Shown in pieces: positions 37,475-50,165 of a DNA stretch of 64,000 nucleotides. A program made the position numbers and the translations under genes. The first letter of the stretch is position 1. Every line of letters starts with the position of its first letter. The notes under the pieces were generated by a model. It was not told the DNA's origin. It saw only the letters and a list, made by a program, of their open reading frames with translations, and made no database searches. Origin of the DNA: Cololabis saira (Eukaryota > Chordata > Actinopteri > Beloniformes > Belonidae); contig NC_084592.1 of the NCBI RefSeq assembly GCF_033807715.1, forward strand, positions 29,438,419-29,502,418. Reading direction: 5' to 3'.

Positions 37475-38530
37475 TTAAAGTGCCAACTGCTTTTTACAAA
37501 GCACTGTGGGTTCATTGAAGTAGGATGTATGATGGCAAATTCAACTCCAAGCCCATGATAAACAAACTGTAGTGGGTACTGGAAGGTGCTTGTTCTAAAT
37601 CAGGTGATGACAGCTAATAAAAGTCTTTCCATGACTCACATGATGTGGGATATAAGGGCTACAGGTCTATAGTCATTAGGATTAGATGGATGGGATCTTT
37701 TTGGTATTGGAACAAGGCAGGATGTTTTCCACAGCACTGAAACATTCTGGCCCCGGTTGACGTAGAAGTGCTGCCGAATCCTACACTGCTGGTCCACACA
37801 GGCTTTACGGACTCTGGGGCTGACACCATCTGGACCTGCAGCCTTGTTCCTTGTTCCAGTTCAGTCTCTCCAGTTCCCTCTTTGCCTTACTGCTACAGAC
37901 AGACTGGCAGAGTGGAGGGGGGGCTTACAACAGTGGAGCAGCAGCAAGATCCACGACTGAGGTGAAAGAAAAGACAGCTGATGTGTGACAGGGAAGTTGT
38001 GGGTCAAAGGAGGATGGGGGCAGAGGAGGAGGATGTAGAGCTTATTTTTGAACTGAACCTGTTGATGAATGCTTTCAACTCATTGGCTTTGTCCAGATTT
38101 CCATCCATCTGGTCTTCCTTCTACTTGAAGCCTGTGATCTTCATCCCTGACCACACATCTCTTACGTTTTTCTGTTGGAGCTTTTTCCCAGCTTTCTCCC
38201 GTACACTTCCTTCTTGTCCATAATTTTGACTTTCAGATGTTTTTGTACTGACCTCAATAATTCTCTCTATCTCTCCCTGAAGGCTCTTTATTTTCTCATT
38301 GAGGAACTCTTTCATGTTACTAGTCATCCAGGGTTTTTTATATTCGGAGAAGCACCTCACTGTTCTGGTGGGGGTGATGTCTACACAGAAGTTAATATAG
38401 TCAGTCGCACTGAGTCATGGCATTGAAACAGCGACCACATGGAGGGTCAACATTGATGCTGCTGATGGCTGAGTAATGGAGGTGGTCATAGAGTTGATTT
38501 GAAGGGATTATGTGAGAGACTCAGCAAAAT

Positions 38531-39939
38531 ACGTAATAATTTTCAGCAACAACAGTTCTGTACACTCAGTGGATTCCCCAATACTTGTTTGTGGAATCAC
38601 AGGCCAGCATACCTACTGGCTTGAACATGAACCTTTCATGCAATAGTCAGGCCATAGCAGAATAGAAAAGACATCCTCATGTCAAAGATACTTAGATGCA
38701 CTGGGGCACATCTTCAGTGAAGTTCCTGAAGTCATCGGGTGTTTCAGGTCTTTCAACATCATACACCTTATTCAGGTGAGGTGTACGATGTTGAAAAACA
38801 CAAAAGTATTGATCTGATCTTGACTTGTGTATCAACTGCACTGCCCCACGCCTCACTCATCTTGAGTCACAGCCAGCTGGAGGCCCTTTCTGCTGCCTCC
38901 ATGGTAAAATGTAAAGCTTTCCTCTCATCAGCACAGTAGACCCCTGCATGGTGACCCACTAGCAAAGTCTCTGCACCCCACTTTGAAAGGTTTGTGGGGT
39001 GCATTTCAGCCTGCCCTCCTGCATTGCTCCACCAGCTCCTAATTCTTGGCTTGCTTCAGAAACCATCTGTAAGCCTGCAGCCTGAGACCAAGATACTCTG
39101 ATGGGATTATATGGATACTGAGCCACAACGAAGGTAGAGCAGTCTCACCTCTAGTTGTTTGTAAAAGACTGTTGACAGGAAATTCATTCAATACTGTTGT
39201 CTTTTTTTTTGAGACCAGTGATGTGCCTCATAATATATATTATTTCAGTCAGTAAACAGCCCCATCTTTATAAATGGTATTTTTAACACAATTTCCTGTT
39301 AGTACTTCAGCTGCTAATGCCTTGCTTTGACAATGATAGGAAGATTACAGACAAAAAGCAGCCACTAGTGAGTTAAAAGTCCAGGCCTCAAAGACTTTAG
39401 TGGGACTAATAGTGATTATTTACCCCTGTTACGACTCAAAATGTACAACTCCACATGATTAGGGATCATATCCTAAACACCTTTTTTCAGGATGCTAGTT
39501 TACTTCAATATGTATAAAATGTTTCTCTTTAAGTGCATCAAAAGTCTTTGAAGGGGAAATTCTGCCTGCATATATGAGTAGATGTGGAGGCTTTCACAGA
39601 GAGGCTATCTGTTCAATCATTATTGTTTTGCATCAAGCAGCAACAAAAAGAAAAGGAAAGCAAAATGTCACACATTATTAATCAGTGGGTATCTATGAAA
39701 AGAAAATACCGCAGGTAATGTCAGTGAGAGAATCGGAGCCAAAAAGAAAAGAAAAACAATGGAAAGAGTTCATGATCTGTTTCATTATTTGTTTATATGA
39801 GATTTTTCATTTTTATCTCATTGGCACAAATTATACAAAAGATGGAGCGTAGAAAATGTCAGTGTGATATACAAATGCTGCCAATCCACATGGAACAGAA
39901 ACTGCATTGAAAACCAAAAAAAGCAACAATGCTCTTATA
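38531..39939. other. Gene-free stretch, possibly extending LINE 5' region
   Basis: 38600-39150 may include more of the LINE but cannot be matched with confidence. A 17-bp inverted repeat (TTCAACATCATACACCT / AGGTGTACGATGTTGAA, 38753-38797) is present. Confidence 0.4.
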
Positions 39940-40250
39940 AACAAATAGGGTGCACCAGCCTGTTCGGTCCAATTTAAAACAAAAAAATAAAAAAAGCTTG
40001 TTGGCTCGGAAAGTTTGGTTTGTTTGGGGAAGTATGAATGCGCAGTGGAACTCCGGTGTGGATCAAAGAAGTGAACCATTGCCTTCCTTAAGAAAACATA
40101 GGTCTTGTTCTGCTTCAAGTAAAATGCAGGAAGCAGGCTATAAACCTGGGCATTGTGGGTGCACACAATTTAAACAAATGTTTTGTGGTGCCTGCCGGGA
40201 GAAATGTGCCACGGTCATGAAGCAAAGCTCGGGTAAAATCTCTGATGGAA
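39940..40250. mobile_element. Possible hAT-like MITE fragment
   Basis: The order TGTTCGGTCCAATTTAAAAC, TTTGGTTTGTTTGGGGAAGT, ATGAATGCGCAGTGGAACTC, GGTGTGGATCAAAGAAGTGA resembles a frequent fish DNA repeat made of GTTCGCTTGTTTGG-type inverted modules. No ends or target duplication identified. Confidence 0.35.
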
Positions 40251-41848
40251 GAATTGACCGACAAAAACATATATCACAATTGCTGGTAAATACAAAGACA
40301 ATGAAGTAAGCACAAGAGAAATAAATAACTAACTAATGGAAGTGGCGCTACATTACCCAATACTAAAGCAAAGTTTCTTCTTCCTCTGGACTTGGCTGCT
40401 CCTGCAGTAATTCCTGATGCAGCGCCATCACAGGTGAGGAGGGGAACATGTTATTCACAATGTTCAGTTCATTTGTCCAAGTACAATGTGAAAGCAAACT
40501 CAGACCAGGAACTGAACTGAAAAGACCGGTTGCTGGAGATTTTGGGAGAGAAATGTCGTATTCTTGGCAGAAAAAAGGACTCAAATCGTCATTTTCTTTA
40601 TTGTAATTATCTTTTCTGGATGAACCAAACAATGATGATGATGATTCGGTTAAATGTCTGCTGTGCAGGCAGGCCAGTTCAGTACCTAGAGTATGCAGTT
40701 TTGGATGATCTTGCTGAAAGATGCAAGGTCTGATGCGAAATGAAAGGATGAAAGGATGTGTTCAAATATTTTCATGACAGAGCTTTAATCCCTTACCAGG
40801 TAAATAATTGTATTTGGTACAGCAGTAGATGCACACTGTATAACGAAAACGTTATAAAAGCAAAAAGTTTATTAAAGTACTTCCCAATGTCTCTGAAGGG
40901 TTGAAATGTCAAATCCCAGGTTCATCACTGACTCCATAACAAAGAGTTCACCTGCATTTGTAGATCGGCTTGGTGAAGTGCATTCTTAGTGCTTTCCAGG
41001 AGGGTTCTTGAGGCCATGCAGTCGTTTCCAGTACAGAGATTTGTACAAATTCTTTGAATCTTATGGAAATGTTGTTGGTTGTATAAGACAAAATCAGATT
41101 TACAGAAAGAATTATTAAACTGAATTTTTTTTTTTCACAATTGGTAGACAGTTTTTCCTAGACTGGGGAACCTCTTTACCTCTGACAGACTAAAATACTC
41201 TTTTTCCACCCAGTCACGTCACTGACCTGTTGCCAGTCAACCTAATTAGTTGCAGGTGTTCCTCCAGGTGTTTCTATTTTAGGACCACTCACATTTCTAG
41301 CCTTTTGTAGCCCACGTTTCTTTGAGTTGTGTCGATGCCACAATATCTAAGAGCTAAGAGTTTTCATAAAATGATACAAGTTTCAGTTTCAACATGTTTT
41401 TCTCTGTTCCGTTTGGGATACAATATGAGTGTTCGTTTTTTAACTTTAGGTTTGACACATTATTATTTTGAAATGTAATTTGATAGTTTTTAAATTCCAA
41501 ATTTCAGTTATATGAGGCCAAAAGATAGATGCTTCATATTCAGTTGTTGGTTTATCAGTTAAAAAACAAGAGTAATGGGGGAAAAAAAGTCATCCTCAAG
41601 ATTAACCCTCATAGTCTGAATGGGCTCTTTGTATGGCAAAACATGGAAAAGTTAGTGTAAAATCTAAATTCTGGTTAACCTATTAAGAACTGATGTGACA
41701 TTTAAGAAGACCTGCAGACATTTTTACAGGGTATTTGATCCCCTCTCAGCTTAATATGTCAGTTAATGTAACACTGCTTGACTTTGTTTCATATTTCTGG
41801 AGGCTTATTATTTTGCCAGATTCAGTGGTTGATATCATTTTAGTAACT
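40251..41848. other. Gene-free stretch
   Basis: Nothing recognised besides short T runs and a GATGAT run (40630-40643). Confidence 0.6.
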
Positions 41849-41884
41849 CCCCCCCCCCCACACACACACACACACACACACACC
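41849..41884. repeat. Poly-C followed by (CA)n
   Basis: C11 run then 12-13 CA units. Confidence 0.95.
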
Positions 41885-44800
41885 CTGCATAGAGAAGAAC
41901 ATGTCAGCTCCACTATCATGGCTTGTGGGTAAAAATGATTGAGATAAAAAGAAAAAAAATTCAAAAAATGTGGAAACATTTTCAGCCTGATGTGACCTTT
42001 GGCCGTGTTTCTGCAAGTGTCACTTGACACAAATCCTTTGTGCTGATGGCATAATGATGTTGAGGTTGAACAGACAAGGTCATACTACATGGAGATGATG
42101 AGATCAGTCAGTTTAGCAATCGTAAATAAAGTGAAATAAAACATCTTTATGTTTGTCTAAGTGGAAAAGTGTTGCTGGAAGCACTGATGGTACAAGCATG
42201 TTGGCTGTTCTTATCATGACTTCAGAGTTTTTGTACTTTGCTTATCTTCAAAGATAACCTTGTCAGTGCTTGATGCAACCGTGAAACCAAATCCTGAGGT
42301 CACTGAGGACACCAGTGAACAAAAATCAATACCTGTGGCAGCGATCACAGAGGACATTTTCACTTACATAGGTTTTGTCACTTGGAAAGTAACTTTGTTT
42401 CATTAATTTGTGACAGACATTGGGAGTTTTTTTTTTTTTTTAAAGAAGGAAATACTCCTCTATGAATAAATGTCTGTCATCCATTACTTCATCACATGAA
42501 AAACAAGATTTATTTATTTTTTTTGCGTAGAACTGGTTTTGTAGCAGTACCTTCTTGGTTTCATGCCATAATAAGGTTTGTAGGACACACACTTTGAGTG
42601 ACAGCAGGCAGTTACATGAAATTAGTACAATAGCCACTGGCAAAAGAAAGAACTATAATGAGACGTTATCTAGGCTAGATCACAGACAGAGGGAGAATGA
42701 ATGTACTGATGTCAAACTTGTATCTAAATTTTCTTGGTTGACCTGGTTGATTCGGTTCAGACACATCCAATGGCATAGCAGCGCAATCAGACATGTCTCC
42801 CCTTGTTCTCCCTTTGAGGACACGGAAGAGGTGTTTGTTGCTCTCTCTAAATTTCCATGCTCATATCACATATCTCTAGAGAACAGAAAAAACAGCACAG
42901 TTTTTCATATATTTGTATAATGTATTAAAAGTACTTTTCATTTTTTTTTTATGTGGAAAGAAAATCCTATTAAGGTTTTGAAAGGTTTAGATTCGTTCCT
43001 CTCTTGCAGGACATATAAGTATTGGCTATTCGGGGGTCCTGGTAGTCTTCAATTAGAGCTCTGTCAGTCCTCATTTCAGTTCAGCCATTACTCGTTTTAA
43101 ATGTTTTAGTAGTTATGTCATAGTCTAGTGATGCCTCCTCATTTCCTTGCTCCTGTTTTCCTCTCCCCTTCTGTGTTTTGTCTGTCTGTCCATGGGAGTG
43201 GCCATTTCCCTCATCACCAGCTACCAACCTGATGCACCTGCAACCAATCCAACCCAAGCAGTGTATCTAACCCAGCTCTACCTCCAGTCTTTGCAGGCCA
43301 GGGCTCTTTACACAGCACACCTCTGACCTCATTTTGTGAGTTTGTCTCTACCCGTCCCTAACTTGTTTCCTTGTTTAGGACCACATCACCACCATCTGCC
43401 AGAAACCTGCCAGCCTGCTCAACCACTACTCTCCAGCCAGCCCACTTTGAGTCTGCTTTTGGGTCTGTTTTGTAGTTTGCTAACAAGTTAGCATCATAGG
43501 TCAGCATAAGCTAAGCCAAACTGAAATGGCTAACTTGTGATAACTGAGCGAAGGTGAGCCTTTTCCATCTGGTTTCCATGTTAACTGGTTCCAGCCATTA
43601 GTCCATTTTGTTTTCATTAACCAGTCTTGCGAACTCAGCTCTGAGCAATACGGTGTCATCCAGAGCCTCAAAGGTTTAGGCTTCAAGCTTGTTGTCAGAA
43701 AACCTCCTGGTGACATTGCAAACAGTTTGTCCAGTTCTTCTTATACAGTCTATGGGGCTGACACACATTTTCTCATGATATGCTGACCCCATTTGGTCTT
43801 CAGTGGCGTTCTTGCATAGAGCGCCTTTATAGAGGGCACAATACCAAAACATATGAAAAGTGAGCTTGGAAGTATAAGTGTAGGTGCCTGTAGTAACTGC
43901 CAACACCTTTTGAGATGCACACAAAGACTTAACAGATCAGAATATGCCTTTATGTGATGTCATCAGGCAGTGTTTGTTGCCTTTTCTCTCTCGCTCATGC
44001 TGCTATGGGAGAAGTTATGAGTCTGAGAGCCCTTTATTTTTATATTTCTTTAAGACTTTTACTGTCTTATGATAGGTCAACAGCTGGATGATGTACAATA
44101 TCAATTTTTATTCATATGTATAATACAGCATAGTGAATCCCCAAATTCTGTGCATGGAAGCAAACCCTCAAATTTTTATATCCTCATAACAACCCAAAGG
44201 CGTAGAAAGGTGCTTTCTGAAAAGCTTTCTGAAAAGTGCTTTTAAAGCCTTTTTCCTCATGATGCAGAGCACTGTGTTGTAAATGGGTGGAACAAACGGG
44301 CCTGGCAAGCTGGGTGTAACATTTAGCCAGTTTAGCCTGACTTAGCTTGTGTATGATGCTTGCTAATATTCCGTGACTTGAATTCGATGAATTCGTTTCA
44401 AATCTATCCTTACATTCTCATATCAAGTGTTGCTACCGAAACAACACCCAAAACAAGCAATGCCAGATCGAAAAAAACACAGACTAGGAAAGATCTGCCA
44501 AGACACCTCGTTGCTTGTATAGTATATCAGGTTGTTGCTGTTGTCTGATATCCTGTAGGGGCCAGCAGGCTTCCACTTGGAAGGGTCCTAAAAGGATCTG
44601 CTCCCAGCTCTTCAGCCGTTCCATGCCGGAAGTGCTGCAGAACTGCCAGTGAACATTTGCAGCCCGACATCCTGTTTCATTGGTGGGGAAATCAGAGATA
44701 ACGTCTAGAAATGTTAGAGAAGAAGTCTGGAAATTGTGTCAATTTTTGAAAAGCGTGCATAATGTTTCTCATTTAAAGCTGCCGAAAGTATGACACCAAT

Positions 44801-46302
44801 GGAAAGTAATCATTCTCTTTCATGTGTTCCACATTTTGACATATTTACTACATCCAAGAGTATTCATTTTTAATCCTTTAAAGCCTGGCATATGAAATAC
44901 TACACAGAAAATATATTTTATTGTTTTAAGTGCTAATTTAAATAGCCAAATAATAATAATTTGTAAAATATCCTATACACACTTTGTCTTCAGACCTGTT
45001 GTCTCGACAAGAAATTTAGCTCTGGCACATCCTTATTCAAATGGCAGTCCTTGAAGTACTTCTGCAACTAAACAGGACTCCAGCTGTGCAAGTGATTGAA
45101 TTCTCCAGACATAATTAAAAAGTTACACTCCCATCTATACAAGGTCTCTCCACCGATGATGTTTTTCTGACTGAAAACTGAGCCAAGACATGGAGAGAAT
45201 TCTTTGTGCAAGAGTGAGACAGAATTGTGCCAAGGCACAGAAATGAGTGGAAAAAAGAAATAAACATATTTTTACATACCTATTTTGTTTTTTTGAAGAC
45301 AAAAAAGATAAAATAAACAACAAAAGAAAACACCAAGAAAATTTGAAAAAAAAGAAAAAAAAAACTGAATACTTCAAGCATGACACTGAGTAGTATTGTA
45401 GCTGACGTGATCCACGCCCCCGCCTGGCCTGAAGACAATGACTAAATAACACATTACGTTTATGGAGGTTTCCTTAAATGTTGAGTTCATTCTGGATGTT
45501 ATTCTTAAATCTGACTTTGCTAACAGGGTTTCTATAGTTATTTCTAGGAGCTGCACAAAATTGAAAGGACACCAGTTCCTGGAAATCACTCTCTTTTATG
45601 TACCATGTATAATTTTTTTTTTTTTTTGCAGTCCGATAGAGCCCCTACTTTGTGCATGGTAGGTGTTTCAGTTTAGCACCTTGTTAGGATTTCATGAAAT
45701 TATTGAAGCTCAAAACTGTCTAGGCTCTCTCTTCAAAGTAATCTCATTCTGATTAAGAGCCAAGGGTAGACAAAAATTAGATTAGAAGTTCAATACAATA
45801 CACATTGTTGGAGAGGAAACGGGGGAAAGGTGACACCTTAAGGTGATTTCCCCTTGATCTGCCTCTCCTAATGAAATTAATTTGCAATACACATGCCATG
45901 GGGGAATAAGCAGACGCTTAGCTGTGGGGAGTCTCACCTGTGAGCTAGGCTTGACACCCCAGGGAAAAGGAAGATGGGAGTGACACGTCTCTTAGGCTCA
46001 ACCAATGAAAATCATTTGCAAAGAACACCTCCTTTTCAGTATAAAAAAGATTGGATCGATGACCACCGCGTGCATTTTCTCTCGTATCCACGCGGTCTGA
46101 CAGAAGTGTACCTCCGGCCGGAAAAACCTTGTGCTTGACATGATTAAAAGTTGTATTAACTTGTGATTTTATTCCACTAGTCTTTCTTGGTTCATCAGAC
46201 AAACGAACACAGTATTCTTTCAGCCTTAACCCTTTTATTATGGATTCATGCTGTTGTAATAAATTCAGACTTAAGTAAAGCACCGTCTTGATGAAGTCTC
46301 AA
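41885..46302. other. Gene-free stretch; LTR/promoter-like block at 45810-46215
   Basis: 45810-46215 starts TGTTGGAGAGGAAACGGGGG, has a TATA-like AGTATAAAAAAGATTGG (46038-46054), a GC-containing leader-like part and ATTAAA (46142-46147), and ends near CAAACGAACA. That looks like an LTR (TGTT...AACA), but no target duplication is visible, so it is only a suggestion. 43080-43480 has the C-rich character of another repeat that I cannot name. No exon recognised. Confidence 0.35.
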
Positions 46303-46779
46303 GCTGCGGCTACGCTACTGTGGTTCCAATGGAAAACATGACACTTTTGTTAAAGTTCCACCTGGCATCTACACTCCTCAGGTGTAAACAGAACATTTTT
46401 GATTCCTCTGCAGGCCTTGTTTCAGTTTGTAAACATGGCTGTTGTCTTCAATTGTGAACGCATACAAGAGAAAGACTTTACAAACACTTCCTGTTATTTA
46501 CGAGTTACGACAAAAGCCTTACCGACAGCGTGGAGATGGAACAGCAAGCATTGTTGACTTTGTTGCCTTCGGTATCAGCTGTTGCGCAGCTGAATCTTGT
46601 ATTTAATAAATTACAACTATCTAATGTGCAGGAAGCAAGCCGTCATGAGAGCAGCCTGCAACAAAGATCATTTACAGTGGATATTCATGGCATTTTAGTG
46701 TGGACAGAGATGTTTACTGATTGAGTTAAAAAGCAAATGTGGAACTAGATTAGTTTCCACACCAGTGTAGATGCAGCCT
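46303..46779. mobile_element. DNA transposon remnant with GGCTGC-type inverted ends (about 477 bp)
   Basis: The left end GCTGCGGCTACGCTACTGTG and the right end, read on the minus strand, GGCTGCATCTACACTGGTGT match imperfectly as terminal inverted repeats. Inside, 46530-46724 (+) holds a 64-codon frame (MEMEQQALLTLLPSVSAVAQ...) that looks like the N-terminal piece of a fish transposase-type ORF, truncated. No clean target duplication. Confidence 0.5.
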
Positions 46780-46809
46780 GTGAAATTCCTTATGTTGCTC
46801 AAGAGCATT

Positions 46810-46811
<2 letters not shown>

Positions 46812-46864
<53 letters not shown>

Positions 46865-46867
46865 TTT
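46812..46867. repeat. (TA)n followed by T run
   Basis: About 22 TA units (46813-46856) and then T11. Confidence 0.97.
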
Positions 46868-48399
46868 ATTTATATTTATTGTTCAGCATTACTGTTCCCC
46901 TCTCAGATGTGCAAGCTACATATTTCACATTCACCCGTATCACCTAAGCGTTGTTATGGCAGTACTGATGTTTTACTAAAGTTTTGACATTTTAATTTAG
47001 CAGTCCATGGGGTGTTTTTAACAGTTTGCCCTCATTTAGTGAAGCTTAAAAAAGTCCATTTATTTTATTCTTTTACACTCAATCTTGTTTTAAGTTTGAA
47101 TTTGTATTTGAAGGTGTAGAAACAAAGTGTGTTCACGGAGCATACATTACCACCACAGAGTGGTTTTTTTACGAGGCATTCCCCGAGGGTCTGCAGATTA
47201 CAGCCATTTAAAGCATGTTTCACTCCTGTGCCCTGTGTACAGAGGCTTGTGGATTTGCTTAAAACTTTCATGGTTATTTGAAATATAAATGTTTAAATCC
47301 TTCTGTCCACTTTTATGTACATAAGTGTTAATCTTAACCCTTTGACCCCTCACATTTCTTTTCTCTATAGATTCAGCTCAGGAGAAAGCACATCATCGTG
47401 CCCGCCTGCTTCCAGCCTCACACAGCCTTCACACCATTACTGGACTCAGTTTCCCCATCATACCTCTACGATCTCATCTTGTACTTCAATCATGGTTCTT
47501 ACCACAACTCCATTATCATCTTCCCTCGCAGCAGAGCTGAAGAAAGTGACGCCTAGACTCTCACAGCTTGAATTGAAGAAAAATACTTTAGAATATTGTA
47601 CAGTATATAATCTCTTATAGGCAGGAAAAAGATTCCTGGAGGATCTAATGTTTTTTTTTGATATTCAAAACCTCAACATCCTCGCTCTTGTGCTTCCTGA
47701 GGAAATTTGTCCCATCCTGAGCATGAGGATGAATCCTCCGCCTATAGGCGATTGGCTGGAACAATGTTTCAGTTTTTGGACTATGCTTTATTTATTTTAT
47801 TCTATTTTTTTCAGTGTACTTGCCAGCGGATGGTGAAGAGACGTTCACTGAATGTAAAAAGGTTTAGAAATTATGTCGAATTTCTTACCCTGCCTTTAAT
47901 CACAATAAGAATGCAATTAAATCATATCAAAGGTTTCAATTATTATTATTATTATTATTATTAACAACAATAATAATAATAACATTTTCAAAACCTTCTA
48001 AAGTCCCTCTTTTTTTTTTTTGTTTATCTTTGCAATCACTGTGGCACCAGTACATCTTGTCTGGCTTTTGGGGTCCACTTGACTCCTCATTAAACAAAAC
48101 CTTTTGGCACAAAATCATTTTTATGAAGGATCTTTAGAGCTCCATATGCTGAAGCGTTTAAATTCACAGATGTATCAAGAACATCAATGTTCCCATCAAT
48201 GCAAGTCTATGATAATACCTACTTTGTCTCTCAGTTTGAGTAAAATTACCTTTCAGTGAAAACCTTTGTACGGCCATTATTCAGGCTTAAAGTTGGAGGA
48301 AAAATGTACACTTTACTGGTCCCCTATCTGATTACCATGTAATTGTCATTAAAACTTTAAAATTTACAGCGAATTATGACGAGTGACGATTTGGCTTAA
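46868..48399. other. Gene-free stretch
   Basis: Contains an ATT repeat (47939-47963) running into an ACAATAAT tract to 47983. An open stretch after a good polypyrimidine-AG (TTTCTTTTCTCTATAG, 47355-47370) was considered as an exon but shows no family similarity. Confidence 0.5.
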
Positions 48400-48840
48400 G
48401 GGCCATTTCACCGCCTATTACACAAACCTGTGGTCACGTTGTGTGCCATTCATGTCCCCTGAGTCATTTGTGAAGACTACATTGAACTTGACTCCATAAT
48501 TACTCTCCCTTCCTATCCCCAGTGGCTAGCCAAATTAAAGAGGGGGTCCAAATGAGCTCTGCCTAACCAATTAGCGGAGTGGGCTGTTGAAGCAAATGAC
48601 ATGACTGACTGTGGCTGCTTCCCCCGCTTCACTGCTGCCGGACCCCCAAGGTTTTCAGGAGCCCTCCTTCGCAGATGAGAAGATTTAAGACGAAATTCAG
48701 CCGGAGCCAGCTGCAGCATTAATTACTTGAAAGGATCTGGGAGCCCCCACCCCCCTACATTTGAGGCCACAATTGAATTTCCAAATTTGACCTGTAGCAT
48801 GACATTAAAAGCAAGCTGAATATAAAATGAAAATTACCTG
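48400..48840. promoter_or_regulatory. Best candidate conserved non-coding element
   Basis: A block of balanced, non-repetitive sequence dense in developmental-factor words: CCATAATTACTC, GCCAAATTAAAG, CTAACCAATTAGCGG, CATTAATTACTTG (homeobox/POU type), CAGCTGCAG (E-box), CCTGAGTCATTTG (AP-1/MAF) and GGATCTGGGAGCCCCC. It has no long ORF supported by composition and no repeat similarity that I see. It lies 37 kb upstream of tmeff2, in what is a long gene desert rich in conserved elements in other vertebrates. Conservation itself not tested. Confidence 0.4.
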
Positions 48841-50074
48841 AATAGTTTTGAATGACCAGAAGTATTGGAAACAGAGTGGAAAGCTTTTACCCATTACAAC
48901 ATAATGGTGCAATTCAAACTTATAACAGCTGTAATTTAGACCTCAGCTTAAACTGCAAGTAGATGAGCTTGTTTCTTTTTACTGCACACTTTTCCTTTCG
49001 CTTTTTTGGTTATTCTACAGCGGTCTCCAGTGCAAGAAAAAGAAGGTTTTCAGGGAAGACCTATTTTGGACTGAAGTTCATTGTAAATGGCCAAGAGTCA
49101 TAAAACTGTAGTGGTGTCATTCTGGGACAGTAAAGCCTGGGTCACATTTTCTCACTAGCTGTAAAGCCTAAGTGGGCCTGTATCCAGTTGTACTTGTCTG
49201 ACAGCATAAATAGAGTAATCTAAGTGCAGGTGTTCTCCTTTTTTCATGTATAAATCATCACAGCTCTGCATGAGTAAGTAGAAACATTAAACAAACTGCT
49301 CTCTGTGTAAAAAAGAAAAATGTACCACCATTTCTTGTGAATGTTTGCGAACAAAAACCTTTTTTTTGGAAAATGAATTTACAAATTCCAATTAGATTTA
49401 AAAAAGAATTGTTGTACCAAATATATTTTACAGATCAAACAACTCATATGTACAAACATTCATTGAGATACAACTTTAATACTGATTAAAGAGAAGTGAA
49501 TAAACCCTTTACCGACATCACTCACAGGTTTCTGATCAGTGGGTTTCTAGCCCGATGTCTTTGTTGGTTGCTAACATTAGCTTAAATTCATTTCAAATTG
49601 CAACTGAAAGGAAATCTGAAAAGAAGAATGTTAAGAAAGAAGGAGTGCTAAAGCAGACGAAGAGCATTGGCCCTCGTCCAAGCTTTGCGCTGAGCGGGGA
49701 AGGAGCTCGGCTGTGACCTTAGCAGACTCTCTTTCAGATACATCTAAATTTGACCAGAATGGATGTAACTTAATGAAAGATGGAGCCGGTCACCTTTGTT
49801 CACAGCCAAAGGTGAGCGGCCCTACCCCTTCGAACCAGCTGTTATGATCAAGCATAGACGTGATTGGGAAAAAAGGACATTTAGACTATATTTCTGTGGT
49901 ATATTAACTAAATAAATGCTGCCAACATTTGAATATGATCGCTGGAAATTGTGTCAACTTTTCTACATATCTTTTAAAAGGCCAAACTGTCTATCTTTTA
50001 ACTCGTCTTCCTCCCTAAAGGTTCTTTTGTTGTGTTAATTCTGTTCAGCTGTTTCTTCTTCTTTCAGAGTTTCT
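48841..50074. other. Gene-free stretch
   Basis: No exon or bounded repeat recognised. Confidence 0.55.
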
Positions 50075-50165
50075 TGCTGGGTAAGCGCCTCACCGTCCTG
50101 TTAGGGTGGTGTACCACACACAGACGTTTATGTAGTCCGTCACACAGTTGCAGCATTGATTTTAT
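50075..50165 (-). mobile_element. Short LINE remnant related to the 35.6-38.5 kb element
   Basis: GTAAGCGCCTCACCGTCCTG ... GTGGTGTACCACACACAGACGTTTATGTAGTC parallels 38344-38405 (AGCACCTCACTGTTCTGGTG ... ACACAGAAGTTAATATAGTC), the endonuclease-linker region of the same LINE group. Confidence 0.55.

Larger units (their letters stand above)
35640..38530 (-). mobile_element. CR1/L2/Rex-type LINE, long but broken copy with a nested insertion
   Basis: Read from right to left on the minus strand. 38360-38121 encodes the endonuclease-RT linker (KPWMTSNMKEFLNEK...VRDVWSGMK). 37860-37500 encodes the RT N-terminal blocks (GPDGVSPRV, KTSCLVPIPK, NDYRPVAL). After an interruption (36655-37478) come ITDYLTNRLQFVRLN, a GTVLSPFLF block and the catalytic YSDD (KYSDDSAVV, about 36400). 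36190-35702 holds the C-terminal part (VVESAISSAVICW, NPEHPLHD, RSFLPTAI). The 3' end at the left has ACTTTATTAATCCCAGATGG. Stops and frameshifts are scattered, so no functional protein remains. Same group as 6560-7387. Confidence 0.85.

Noticed and set aside
45810..46215. Solo LTR call
   Set aside because: Has TG/CA-type ends, TATA-like and polyadenylation-like words, but no target duplication; kept only as a note.
47371..47560. Exon-like open stretch after a good splice acceptor
   Set aside because: No recognisable protein family, no convincing donor, and a stop follows; likely chance.
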